Shown: positions 39,006 to 49,936 of the stretch, one piece after another | Layout of the letters: the number at the start of each line of letters is the position of its first letter | Position numbering within the stretch: the first letter of the stretch is position 1 | Assembly (NCBI RefSeq): GCF_009730915.1 | Contig: NC_052487.1 | Span: 4,594,649 to 4,658,648 of the forward strand | Direction of reading: 5' to 3' | Length of the DNA: 64,000 bases | Source of the DNA: Dioscorea cayenensis subsp. rotundata | Taxonomy: Eukaryota; Streptophyta; Magnoliopsida; Dioscoreales; Dioscoreaceae | The notes under the pieces: model-generated | The model's input: the letters and a program-made list of their open reading frames with translations, nothing else | What the model was told of the DNA's origin: nothing | Database searches by the model: none | Program-made: the position numbers and the translations under genes

Positions 39006-41161
39006 ATGGAGCAACTTCGTCAAGTCGGAGAAGTTTTGGGGAGTTTAAAGGCATTGATGGTGTTCAGAGATGAGATTGGGATAAACCAGAGACAATGCTG
39101 CTTGTTGGCTGATGTTTCCAATCTTGCATTTGAGGTGATTGCAGAGGAAATCAGGCAGAATCTCAAGTTTGATGAGAAAAGCATGAAGTGGAAGAATCTT
39201 GAGAATCCACTAAGGGAATTGCAGAGAATACTCCGAGAAGGCGAGCAATTCATTAGGCAGTGTGCCGAGCCGAAGGATTTGTGGGCGAAAGCTCTATCAA
39301 TGCATCAAAACACAGATTGTGTCGATTTCCATCTGCATAACTTGTTATGGTGCATTCCTGTTGTTCTTGAGGCAATTGAAACTGTTGGAGAGATCTCTGG
39401 TTGTGACCAAGAAGTGATACATAAGAAACGAATCATCTATTCGAAGAAGTATGAGAGGGAATGGATGGATCCCAAACTCTTCCAGCACAAATTTGGGTTG
39501 CAGTATTTAGTCTCTCAAGAGATATGTCATAGAATGGACAATGTCTTGAAAGAGGACAGATGGCTTTTCTCAGAAATGGTCTCTGAGAAGAGGAATTCGG
39601 TATCGTTGCCTTTAACGAAGCAGGAAAACAACATTGCTGAGCTTCTTATTGGTTCCAAAGGAAAGATGTTTCCGGCCTCGGTTCTTGTTGGGTCGAAAGA
39701 GTATCAAGTGCGGAGACGATTAGGAAACGACTATAAGGAGGTACAGTGGATGGGGGAGAGTTTTGCTCTTCGGCATATCTTTGGTGAGGTTGAGCCTTTG
39801 AGACATGAGATTTCTCTGTTATCGTCGTTAATGCACACAAATGTCATGAATGTCAAGTATGCATTCTCCGATGAAGTGAAGAAAGAGAGCTTTCTTTTGA
39901 TGGAACTCATGACTAAGGATTTGTCGAACCATATCAAGGAGATATGTAGTGCTAGGAGAAGAATACCTTTTCCGTTGCAGGTTGCAGTGGATATAATGCT
40001 CCAAATTGCAAGGGGCATGGAGTATTTGCACTCACACAACATGTATCATGGAGAATTGAATCCTTCCAACATCCTAGTAAAATCAAGAAACTCCCCGGAT
40101 GGCTACTTACATGTAAAAATCACCGGTTTTGGATTTTCGGCTTTGAAGCATTTGAAATCCTCATCAAATAAAAAAGATGTGAATCCCTGCATCTGGTATG
40201 CACCTGAGGTTCTTGTTGATCAAGATCAAACATCATCGGGGACTTCTAGTCATTCCAAGTACACAGAGAAAGCCGATGTTTATAGCTTTGCGATGATTTG
40301 TTTTGAACTTCTGACAGGAAAAATCCCCTTTGAAGATAGTCATCTTCAAGGTGAAAAGATGAGCAGAAATATAAGAGCAGGGGAGAGGCCATTGTTTCCA
40401 TTTCCATCTCCCAAGTACCTTACCAACTTAACAAAAAGATGTTGGCACACTAATCCAAATGTCCGACCAAGCTTTTCTTGCATCTGTAGAGTTCTTCGGT
40501 ATACCAAGAGGTTTCTAGTTCTGAACCCTGATCAAGGTATTCCTGGACTGGCTCCACCTATGGACTTCTTTGATCTTGACATAAGTTTGTCGAGGATATT
40601 CAAGACCAAGACAACAACAGGAATAATGAAGGTTCCTGAAATTCCTTTCCAAATGTTCGCTTATAGAGTCATAGAAAGGGAGAAGACTAGTATGAACATC
40701 AAAGACAAGAGTTCGGACTCAGGAAGTGAAGGGACACCGATAGGCAGCGAGGAAGCTGCTTTTGGCATGAACATCAATGATGATTCTTTCTCGTCTCTGG
40801 ATGTCTTGAAGCATTCTTCCAGTATCAGTTCTGAAAACAACAAGAAATCATTTGTGAGAAAGTTAGAAAGCAAGTCTAGAACATTTTCAGGTAACAACTT
40901 ACAGCTCCTTTTAATGTTTGCTTTGCTATTGATGATTCAGATTGCATCTTGGTGTTGGAATCGTTAGAATGGTAATCCTTCTTTCTCGAAATTTAACTTG
41001 ATTGTGCAGCGCAAAGTCCGAAAGGAAGAGTAAAGCCACCGCAGCTAATGCACTGTGGTCGTGGCTTCAGAACAAAATCAGAGAGCTACGCAAGAACTAT
41101 GATTATGAGCCCAGGACGCCGGAGGACGTACGGGCATGTTTCTGACCCAGAATTTGCATAG
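39006..41161 (+). CDS. DUF1221-kinase-like pseudokinase
   Basis: Coding exons 39006-40890 and 41010-41161 give 678 residues. The N-terminal DUF1221 region (EVLGSLKALMVFRDEIGINQ, about 1-205) precedes a kinase-like fold (about 230-500). Key catalytic positions are altered: the HRD aspartate is replaced (YHGELNPSNILV, about 348), the DFG reads ITGFGF (about 374), and the VAIK lysine site reads ESFALRHIFG (about 250). The APE motif (CIWYAPEVL) and the C-lobe RCWHTNPNVRPSF are kept. So it probably binds partners without phosphorylating. The spliced C-terminus ends SPGRRRTYGHVSDPEFA, the conserved tail of the plant family. If the 119-nt intron is retained, the frame instead ends in a hydrophobic stretch (LQLLLMFALLLMIQIASWCW) at 40967. 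Confidence 0.92.
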
Positions 41162-41575
41162 GTGCGGAGCTTGCATATCTAACCGAAGTTCTTGTTTTGC
41201 CATTCTGATACTGTAAACATTAAAACAAGTGTTGTATAAATTTCTAATTTAAGTGCAAATTGTTAAGGTTTTTGTGTAAACAACTTTAAATGTCATTTAG
41301 ATAAATCGATTCTTTTACATTGTTGTGAATTAAATGCACTGTTTATATATGAATCCAATCAATATCAACAACCAGATGTTGAGATTCTGCAATAACAGTA
41401 AGCTTTACATAATAGACAGCAAAACATACAGAATGATGAACTTCAGTTACACACAGAGCAAAATCAGAAAGTTATATACAAGACGGTTGAAATGCCTGAG
41501 GTATGGCAGGCTATTTGCCAAAAAGAAAATAGGTACATACATATGTTAGCGAACTTATGGTTCCACACTTAACAA

Positions 41576-43355
41576 CTAGGATGGGAGGAAGAAGGGGTCT
41601 TCCTTGTTCTGGTAAATCATGAAAAGTTGTTTGGAGTAATGCCTTGCCAGTTTCGAGCAATAGTCAAGCCCATGCCGGTCATATTTCTGCAGCTCTTCAA
41701 CCGACTTCTTCAACGGGCCATTCGGATCACCATCCAAAAGAAACTCTGCCATTCTTGATCCCCTGAAGCAAATCCTTAAAGAGTTTTAGTCTCACCATTA
41801 CATGGGAGGAAGATCAATTTTTATAAAGTCAGACAGTGATAACAACAATGATTTATTCGAAAAATAATCTATATTTGATCATCCTATGCTAAGAATTTTA
41901 CACCTCTATATAATCTAATGTTTGTCTGAACAACCAATGAGCAATTGGAAAATTATCCGGATATACCAAGGAGCTAATCTAAATACTACTCGGTCAATTA
42001 ATGAGCCATTCAACCAAATAATTTTTAATGCAATCATGCAAGACATAAGAGAACTTCATCAAAATCATAACTTGCAAGGTATAATTGACTTAAGAAAGCA
42101 CAACCAACTAAAAGGCAACATACTTGAGAGCATCAAACTTGCTAAATCCTCGGTTGTTTATAAGCAATGTTCCTTTCACTGACTTCTCCTCAGCAGTTTG
42201 TTGTCGATAAACCGCACAAACGGCTTTCATACAGAGCTCAGGGTCTTTTGAAAACGACGCCAACATATCCGCCTCATATTCCCATTGCTTCATATTCTTT
42301 CCCCGTCTTATCCGAGCCAAGACTTCATCAAGCTCTAAATCACTTGGACATTCATCGGACAGATCATGAGACGAAATATCATCACCATGACTACATTCAC
42401 TTTCATCAACCTCAGAATCATTGACAATGAATCCTCTCAAGCTTTCACTCCCACTATCAGAGTCACAAGCATGCAACTCATGAGTTTCATCTTCCTCTCC
42501 TTCAGCATCACCAGCATTCAAAAACATAACTTTCCGTCTTGTAATCCTGTCACTATCGATCGAATCTCTCGGATAACTCCCTTCCTTTCTGCAATTCATC
42601 CTCTCCAATTCTCCAAGCGGAAACAACCTTTTCCTGTTGGGAGTTAAATCCTCCCCAACTGCATCACCACCAACATTTGAATTCTTAAGCATGCCAATGG
42701 GAATCTCATCTTCATCATCCTCTTCCGCCTTTTTCCTCCTCTTAAGCTTGCCAATCGGTGTATCATCATCAACATCATCATCATCATCCTCACTGTCACT
42801 AGTGATCACTCTGGAACAACACTTCTTCTTCGGAGTAGGAACAGAAAGAAACCTCTCCTCTTGTCTACAACCATCAGCATTCAAAACTTCATCTTTGAAA
42901 TCCGTCTCCACCTCATCACCCTCCTCATCACTGATCTCAATAACATCACCAAAATTGCGAGCTTTCAGTCTTAAATTCTCTTCAATCAACTCAGAGATCC
43001 GGATTTCCAAATCCCCACATCTCCTCTTCCATTCATTTATCTCATCCAAAGCGTTCTTGTTCTCAGTCTCGCGCACGTCGTCTTGCTTCTCCTTCTGCAC
43101 AACCTGCGCCATTTGTTCCCTCGCGCGCATAGCCCCATACTCTTCCCACATCGTCGTCATCTGTTCCTCGAATAACGCGGCCATCCTTTTGTACTTCTCC
43201 ACCTCCTTCTCCAAATCCTTGCATTTGGATATCAGCTCCATCTTCTCCACCTCCTTCATCGCCAGTTCGTCGGAGAACGTGCGCTTCAAGGATTCCTCCA
43301 TCCCGGGAGGTTCAGCGCGAGATTGTGAGTTCGTGATGCCAACCTTCCCGTCCAT
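41576..43355 (-). CDS. Acidic coiled-coil protein with SUMO-interacting-like motif, function unknown
   Basis: Exon 1 is 42124-43355 and exon 2 is 41576-41762; 472 residues. Residues about 20-135 are heptad-like and charged (a coiled coil). Next comes DVIEISDEEGDEVE (about 137-150), a hydrophobic core followed by acid residues, as in SUMO-interacting motifs. The middle is very acidic (SDSEDDDDDVDDD) and has two copies of a (T/I)PIGxLK motif with basic patches KRRKK and PNRKRLF that could act as nuclear signals. The C-terminal third is a conserved-looking domain: ELDEVLARIRRGKNMKQWEY, then FLLDGDPNGPLKKSVEELQK, YDRHGLDYCSKLARHY and EDPFFLPS. I recognise it as a plant nuclear acidic protein without a known role. 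Confidence 0.85.
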
Positions 43356-43371
43356 CGTTAGACGAACCCGT

Positions 43372-43402
43372 ACCCAAACCCAAACCCTAACCCTAACCCT
43401 AA
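43372..43402 (-). promoter_or_regulatory. Telo-box cluster in the leader of the coiled-coil gene
   Basis: On the gene strand the sequence is TTTAGGGTTAGGGTTAGGG followed by TTTGGG repeats, 17-47 bp upstream of the ATG at 43355. AAACCCTAA telo boxes near transcript starts are known in plants to bind Myb-like telomere factors and to mark genes of growing cells. The copy number is too low for a telomere relic to be sure. Confidence 0.65.
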
Positions 43403-43410
43403 ATCAAAGC

Positions 43411-44047
43411 ACTGATGAAAAAGATGATGTCCAAAGAAGCGGTTCCATGTTTGGAGGAAATGGGCAACTTCACTTATGTAAAAAAAATATTTAATTAAAA
43501 TAATAGTAATAATAATTATTATAATATTATTTAAGAAAAATTAATTATGGTTCCATCAAAGTTCAAAACTTTCGAATGAGACACTTTGACATTGATTTTT
43601 CTAAACAGTTTTTTTAAAGTTTATTTCATTTTTAACTATTGTAAATCAGTTTATTCTATTTTACATTATATATTTCTTATTTAATATATATATTTTTTAT
43701 TTAGCATTTATGTATAAAAATATATATTATTTTTTTTAAATATTTATTTTTAATTTTTAATATAATTTTTAGTTTAATATTTCGTGTTTCTCTCTTAAAA
43801 AATCGAGGGATATTTAGATCAATGTTTACTATTTTTAATAACAAAAGGACTTAAATATAAGCTGTAAATTTTTTTTAAAAATACCCAAATTTAACTAACA
43901 TGAAAGATGGAGGGATTTTAGGATTAAAAATAGAAGATTAGACTTACCACTTTTCAAAAAAAAAATACAGATTATTTCTTAGTCTCTCACACAAAGTATT
44001 TTATATTAATTGCCAATCTTAATGATTTTTAATATGCAAATTATATT

Positions 44048-44111
<64 letters not shown>

Positions 44112-44307
44112 GTATCTCTTTTATACTTTATATCATTGATGCTGCAATTAATAAATGAAAATAACGTAAATTTTAAATTAAAAAAAATTCATTTGCGTTT
44201 TAAAAATATTTTAAATTAAAAAAGAAAAATATATAAATGTTGAAAATTATTATTATTTTTTAAAAATACCTTATAAACAAAGATGTAATAATAATAATAA
44301 TAATAAG
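43411..44307. other. AT-rich intergenic DNA
   Basis: No gene seen. A (TA)n run lies at 44051-44107 and a (TAA)n run at about 44288-44306, the probable insertion target of the MULE that follows. Confidence 0.6.
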
Positions 44308-45013
44308 TGGAAATTGCCAAAAAAACACTCTAAGTTTGTAATGTTGTCAAAAACACCCCGTTAATTTTGCAATCCCTAAAAACCCCTTCCTTTTAAACTC
44401 TATATTTTTCAAACCCCCAAAGCATGTAACGGATGTCAACGGAGTGATTTTTAAATTTTATGGACGAAAATGCCCTTACATGGGAAGTCGTGACTGCAGC
44501 CATTTCGGCGGTTTGAGAGGAAGTGGGTGGTTTTCTGTAGGGTAACCCCAAGAGACGAATTTACTGGAGCCGTTTACTTGTTTTTTCTCAACTCGCGTCT
44601 TTAGCTTTTTCCATTTCAAGTCGTCTCCGAAGTTGTCTCCGAGTTTTCTCTCTAGCAGCCCTCAGTAATTCTGACTTTTTCCCTTTCCACGGTATCTCGA
44701 AGGAGAAGTCCACGCAAGTAGTTGGCATTTCATCGGTTTTGCAATCTAAGGTATTGAGTATTGTTTTATGTTAACTATTCATTACTAAAGAAAGATTTTT
44801 CGGTTTTGTTTTGTGCTCTTGTTTTTGTTGGAAGATATTGAAGTCTGCAGGGGGATTTCTCGGCTGGGGTTTTGTTAGTTTGCAGGGCAATTTCTTGGCT
44901 AGGGTTTTGTTTTGCATTTTGGTCTTTATACACTATCGAAATAGTTTTTTCGATTGTTATGATTTGTGTAATATTTATAATGTACATTTCCCCTTTCATT
45001 TGATATGGTTGCA

Positions 45014-45165
45014 GTTTTACAAATGAGGTTTACGTTTAAGAAATGAGATGTTACAGTTTAAATTTTGTTGTCTCTGTTTAAGTATTGTTATCTATGTTTA
45101 ACAATTGATATCTCTGTTTAAGAACTGAAGGTTACCGTTTAAAACCTTATATTTCCGCTTAAACA
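45014..45165 (+). repeat. 20-nt periodic GTTTAA array, 5'UTR intron of ULP1-like gene
   Basis: GTTTAA-type motifs start at 45014, 45034, 45056, 45076, 45096, 45116, 45137 and 45157: steps of 20-22 nt. Spacers share a faint consensus such as ATTGTTATCTCT. The motif reads GTTTAA on the gene's sense strand. The intron probably runs from the GT at about 44751 to the AG at 45206. Confidence 0.85.
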
Positions 45166-46036
45166 TTTGTGAATACTGCATGTTGAATGTGTTGTTATTG
45201 TCGCAGGCTTGTGCTTATGGCGGTCAACCTAGTTAATGGGCGATGCTATTTGACACCGGTAGTGGAGACCTTAGCTGAATTGAAAGATAACATGACCCCT
45301 CGACACTGGGAGATCATCCGAAGGACACCGTTTGCAGCATTCATTGAGCTGGAAGCTATATACCAAGAGAGGGCCCTTCTTGATTCGCTATTGCAAAGGT
45401 ACGATGGCCGCACCAATAAATTCAGGATCGGGGAAAGCCTGCTGAGTTTTAAGCCTCAAGATGTGGCCCTCGTTCTTGGTCAGTGTTGCGATGGCGACGC
45501 AGTCGTGTTTCAGAAGAAGAAAACCCGCTCAGCGTTCGAAGGGAGGTATTTATCAAAAACCTACGAGAGACACAGAGACTCCATCAAGAGCACTTTTGTG
45601 CAACTTGTTCGACAGAGGGGAGAAGAAGATAATTTTGTCAAACTCCTGATGGTGTACCTCATGGGTACAGTCCTCTTCCCAAATACATCATGCTCGGTTC
45701 TGAACTGAATCGTTGATTATGTCGATGATCTACCCGCCATGGGGCGATATGCATGGGCGCAGGCGATACACAAGTGGCTTATGGAGGACATTCTACAAGC
45801 AGCCGCTCGAGTGCAAGATAGATGCGCCAGGAAGAAGACCAACACAGGGTATATTAAGGGTTGCTCGGTCGCGCTTAATGTCTGGTTTTACAAGCTGACC
45901 GGAATGGGAAAGAAAGTCCGTTTCGGCAAGATCCCAAGGATGCTGTGCTACGGTGAAAGTACTTACCGGAAGCAAGCGACGGTAGAAACCAGCTTGTCAT
46001 CGCTCGAAGGAAAAGAGGTAATACATCATGGACAAT

Positions 46037-46205
46037 GTTTAACAGAAGTCTTTAATGTTTAAACATATTATTTAGCGTTTAACTTTATTATTTATAGTTT
46101 AAAATTTATTCATAAAGGTTTAAATATTTTGTTCTCCGTTTAAATATATTGTATAATGTTTAAATATATAAAAACTCTGTTTAAATATAGTTTTTATAGT
46201 TTAAA
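46037..46205 (+). repeat. 20-nt periodic GTTTAA array, ULP1-like gene intron
   Basis: Nine consecutive GTTTAA motifs start at 46037, 46057, 46077, 46097, 46118, 46138, 46158, 46179 and 46199 (steps 20,20,20,21,20,20,21,20). They fill nearly the whole intron between the donor at 46018 and the acceptor at about 46246. Confidence 0.95.
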
Positions 46206-46399
46206 ATGAATGATTTCGCTGAAATTGTTTGGTTTACATATGTTAGTTTCCTGAGCTGGTTCCGGCGAATGTTGAAGAAGAAATATTTATTGGGGCCAAC
46301 CGATGGATGGATGCTATTGCTCCGGAACCACTTGCTCAAAGGCAGGAGGAGAGGGCAGCCTCTATCTTGCGTGCTCGACGCCGTTCTCCTACTTCCAGC

Positions 46400-47117
46400 C
46401 AAGGTTGTCAGACCCGGCTCGGGCATTGACCCGGCCAAGCCAAGGGGTCAAGGGTCGATGGGTTCAACCGGGTTAGACCGGGGTTGAACCGGGGTCAATA
46501 ATAAAATATTAAAAAAATATATTATAATAAGTAATAATAATAAAAAAATAATATAACCTATGTTTTAATAATAAAAAAGAATTAGTTAAATATAATATTT
46601 AAAATTTTAATTTTATATCTTTGTTTTATTTTTAAAACATCTCAAATTTGATTAAATTTAATATTTAAAATTTAATTCTTATATATATATATATATTGAT
46701 TTTTTAAAAATATAAATATTTAAAAAAACCTAATAATCTTATAATCCCTCATCAAGTCCCAAGATCACAAGTTCCAAACCCTTAAAAAGAATTAAAAACA
46801 AAAATTATGGGTACTCACAAAAATTAAAAAACGAGAAAATTCTCACTCTCTCTCACACAGCTCTCTCTCTCTCTCTCTCACACCGCCGCCGGATTCTTCT
46901 CTCTGTCTCACACACAGCCGCCGGATCCTTCTCTCTCTCTCACACACACAGCCACTGTCTCTCTCTCCTCTCTCTCTCACATATACGATCACGGATCCTT
47001 CTCTCTCTCGCCACTGGGTGATTCTTCCGGCTCATTGTGGTTATCTCTCTCTCACATACAAAGCCGCCGGATCCTTCTCTCTCTCTCTACCGCCAGGCTG
47101 ATTCTTCTGGCCGCCGT

Positions 47118-47201
<84 letters not shown>

Positions 47202-47410
47202 GCCACAGCCGGGATTCTTTTTTTTGTCACCGCCAGGTCAATGGTTTTCCGGGTAAAACCGGTGGGGTCACGGTTGAACCGGCCGGGTTATCGATTTAAC
47301 ACCGGGTCTCTTTACACCCGGTTCAAAGGGGCATGTTCGGACCGGCCGCATGGCCGGCTCGCGGTTTTTCCGGTTGAATCGGCCGGGCCGATCCGGGTCT
47401 GACAACCTTG
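46400..47410. mobile_element. Non-autonomous hAT element inside the ULP1-like exon
   Basis: Ends CAAGGTTGTCAGACCCGG and its inverted copy CCGGGTCTGACAACCTTG, flanked by CTTCCAGC (46392-46399) and ATTCCAGC (47411-47418), an 8-bp target duplication with one mismatch. Joining the flanks at one copy of the duplication keeps the exon's reading frame. The interior lacks a transposase; it has an AT-rich left half and CT/CA-rich right half with several copies of a GCCGCCGGATCCTTCTCTCT unit (46880-47080) and a (CA)n run (47150-47196). Confidence 0.85.
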
Positions 47411-48124
47411 ATTCCAGCCCACCACGCGCACGAATTCCTCGACGCCAGAGAAGCCCTTCCCTACCCCGCCAGATTGCAACAACCCCCTACCACGACAACG
47501 CAGCCCCGATTGTGGCAGCTCCCTCGACCATGGCAGCCCCTCCGACCGTGGCAGCCCCACCGGCGACATTAGGCGAAGATGTCACTGCAACTCTTATGCA
47601 GGCGTGCCAGATATTGATGACCGAGTTTCCTCGGCTTGTCGCTCGTGTTGAGGCACTGGAAGGACGTTCACAATTGACTGCGCCGTCTTTCAAAGAAATG
47701 AAGCACCCGGGACGAACGAGGCGTCAGAATTTGACGACGACGACATCATCGGGGTGACCATTCCAAGACGGCCACATTCGAAGAGACTTGCGAAAAAGAG
47801 GAGAACAATACTGCCTTTGTCTCCACAGCCGGCTGATGATGAAACAATAACAACACCATCAGCGGCTGATGCTGTTACTGAGTCTGTCACCGTTGATGAC
47901 ATGACCATGACAGTGGAGGACATCGTAGATGATGTGGCCATTGCCGCGGTTGATAAGATCGTTTACTCTCTTGTTAATGAAATCCCCGACCCGGTGGAAT
48001 CGGCTGCCGAGAGTGCGGCATCAAAGATGGACACAATCCCTGAAGAACAAAAACAAGCTAAGGGTGTGTCTCCCATTGATGTTGTTGCCGTGGCCACGGT
48101 TAAGAAGATCGTTGAATCCTTTGC

Positions 48125-48460
48125 CGTGGCCGTGGCCGTGGCCGACAGTACCGTATCGAAGCAGGACATAATCCCACAACAAGAAGAAGCATGTAAGGGT
48201 ATGTATGCGGTTGATGCTGTCATCGTCCCCGCATCGAAGCCAGACACAATCCCACAACAACAACAACCATGTAAGGATTTGTCTGCGGTTGATGCTGTCA
48301 TCGTCGTCCCCGCATCGAAGCCAGACACAATCCCACAACAACAACAACCATGTAAGGATGTGTCTGCGGTTGATGCTGTCGCCGTCATCCCCCATCGAAG
48401 CCAGATACAATCCCACAACAACAACAACCATGTTAGGATGTGTCTGCATGGTTGATCTCA
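48125..48460 (+). repeat. In-frame 78-81-bp tandem repeats in the ULP1-like gene
   Basis: The word GCGGTTGATGCTGTC recurs at 48207, 48285 and 48366, with a decayed copy at 48446. Each unit encodes about 26-27 residues such as PASKPDTIPQQQQPCKD; weaker units are seen from about 48010. It lengthens the linker between the N-terminal region and the protease domain. Confidence 0.9.
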
Positions 48461-48704
48461 TGCCGCCGTCCCCGCATCGAAGGAAGATGCTGCTGGTGGT
48501 GAACACCGTCAAGGCTCAATGACAGTACCCCATGAAGACCCCGACCGAGCAACGAGAGAGATGATCAAGGCCAATCAACAATGGGACGAGACGGCTCGGA
48601 AAGTCTTTGTTCCGAAGAAGAAAAAATGGGTTGGCCAATCGCGTCTTAATAAATACAAGCAGGAGTTGATGAGGATCTTCCTCAACTGCCCTATGGACAG
48701 GTAA

Positions 48705-48835
48705 GTTTAAAGTTTTTATGATAGTGTTTAAATGTTTATATATTTAACGTTTAATTATTTATAATATCATTTGAAAATTGATAATATTATTTAAATATTT
48801 ACAATATGGTCTAATTATATCTGTTATCGTTTAAC
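48705..48835 (+). repeat. 20-nt periodic GTTTAA array spanning a whole intron
   Basis: Motifs or degenerate forms at 48705, 48726, 48749, 48769, 48789, 48809 and 48829. The first overlaps the 5' splice site (GTAAGTTTAA at 48701) and the last abuts the 3' splice site (GTTTAACCTCAG, ending 48840). Confidence 0.8.
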
Positions 48836-49783
48836 CTCAGCACTGTCGTGTGGAAGAATGACGTTGTCAGCACCACACGGGACAAATTATACACTCTACT
48901 TGAGGGGAAGGAGATGGTCACAGATGATGTGATGGACGCTTTCGTATGCATAATACAAAAGTCGCTGAGCAAAGTGCCATATCCTTACAAGAAGCGCGCC
49001 TCCATCACAAGACCGCTAGCGCTGTTTATGTCAAAGCAGGACGACACACATGAAACCACTATGGCTATGATCGGAGATGCTGTGCGCAACTTGCATGAAG
49101 TTCAAATTGTCATCCTCCCGATAATCATGAATACCCACTTCCATGTCATCGTCCTTGACAATGTTAAACAAGAATACATGCATTATTCTTCATGTGTGGG
49201 GTACGATAAAGACGCGTTGGACATGGTAAGTTCTTTAATTATGTCCAATTAATAGTGTTTGGTATTTAATCGGTATTCCAATCTCAACTTGCATATCTTG
49301 ACAGCGGAATCTATTCGACAATTGTGTCGATATGGAGTTCGGCGAGTCGGCGACCGCAAAGTACCTACTCATTCACGACATGGAAACCCCACGCCAAAAA
49401 CAAGGAAGCATTGATTGCGCCGTCTATGTCATGCGGTTTATCGAGCAATTACTTTTCGATGAGAAGCTACGGCTACGGCAGACAGACGTTCCTTACCTGA
49501 GATTAAAGTATGTTTCCCGCATACTTAAGGAGGGGAGGGCAGCCGGCGTCCATGAGAAAGGGGGGTCGTCACAAGTGGGTTAAATTTTGTTTTCGAAGAA
49601 CAGGACTTGTATATGTCAATGTAAATTTTGTTTTCGAATGTAAACCTGGACAAATGCAATTCATTGTTTTTGTTTGAGAAGAACATGACTTGTATATCTC
49701 AATGTAAATTTTGTTTGTTTTTAATTGTAAATCAGGTTAAATTCCATTCAGTTTCATTTCATTATTTAATTTACAGTGTCATT

Positions 49784-49936
49784 GTTTACCTTTCAGTTTC
49801 ATTGTTTAAATTTACCAGCTATCGTTTAAATATCAGTGTGAAATATTTAAAAATTACAGTTTCTCTGTTTAGAATAACACTGTCTCTGTTTAAATAAATG
49901 CATTCACTGTAAAGAATAAGAGTTTATCTGTTTAAA
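49784..49936 (+). repeat. 20-nt periodic GTTTAA array downstream of the ULP1-like stop
   Basis: Motifs at 49784, 49804, 49824, 49845, about 49866, 49888, 49909 and 49930, in the sense direction of the ULP1-like gene and probably in its 3'UTR. Confidence 0.85.

Larger units (their letters stand above)
45217..49583 (+). pseudogene. ULP1-like (C48) cysteine protease gene carried by the MULE
   Basis: Exons about 45217-46017, 46247-48700 (interrupted by a hAT element, 46400-47410), 48841-49228 and 49304-49583. The N-terminal part (VVETLAELKDNMTPRHWEII, FKPQDVALVLG) is the plant-transposon DUF1985-like region; the C-terminal part has the ULP1 fold with THFHVIVLDN (catalytic His region) and QKQGSIDCAVYVMRF (Gln and catalytic Cys). 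The usual Asp site reads MHYSS, so activity is doubtful. ULP1 enzymes cleave SUMO precursors and conjugates. Lesions: in-frame TGA at 45706-45708 (CGA to TGA), a shift between about 47690 and 47730, another near 48390-48500, and the hAT insertion. The middle has 26-27-residue repeats. Confidence 0.8.

Noticed and set aside
39006-40967. Single-exon 654-655-codon kinase-like gene as the final model
   Set aside because: A donor at 40891 and acceptor ending 41009 join to the conserved family tail; the hydrophobic end is intron sequence.
42637-43494. 285-codon plus-strand frame rich in serine
   Set aside because: It is the antisense shadow of the coiled-coil gene's acidic region.
45014-46205. A CRISPR-like array, because of regular repeat spacing
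   Set aside because: The constant part is only 6 bp, spacers are 14 bp, there is no cas gene and the setting is introns of a plant transposon.
47754-48512. Independent host gene with valine- and alanine-rich repeats
   Set aside because: It lies between parts of the ULP1-like gene, on the same strand, and its frame leads to the next exon; it is the linker of that transposon gene.
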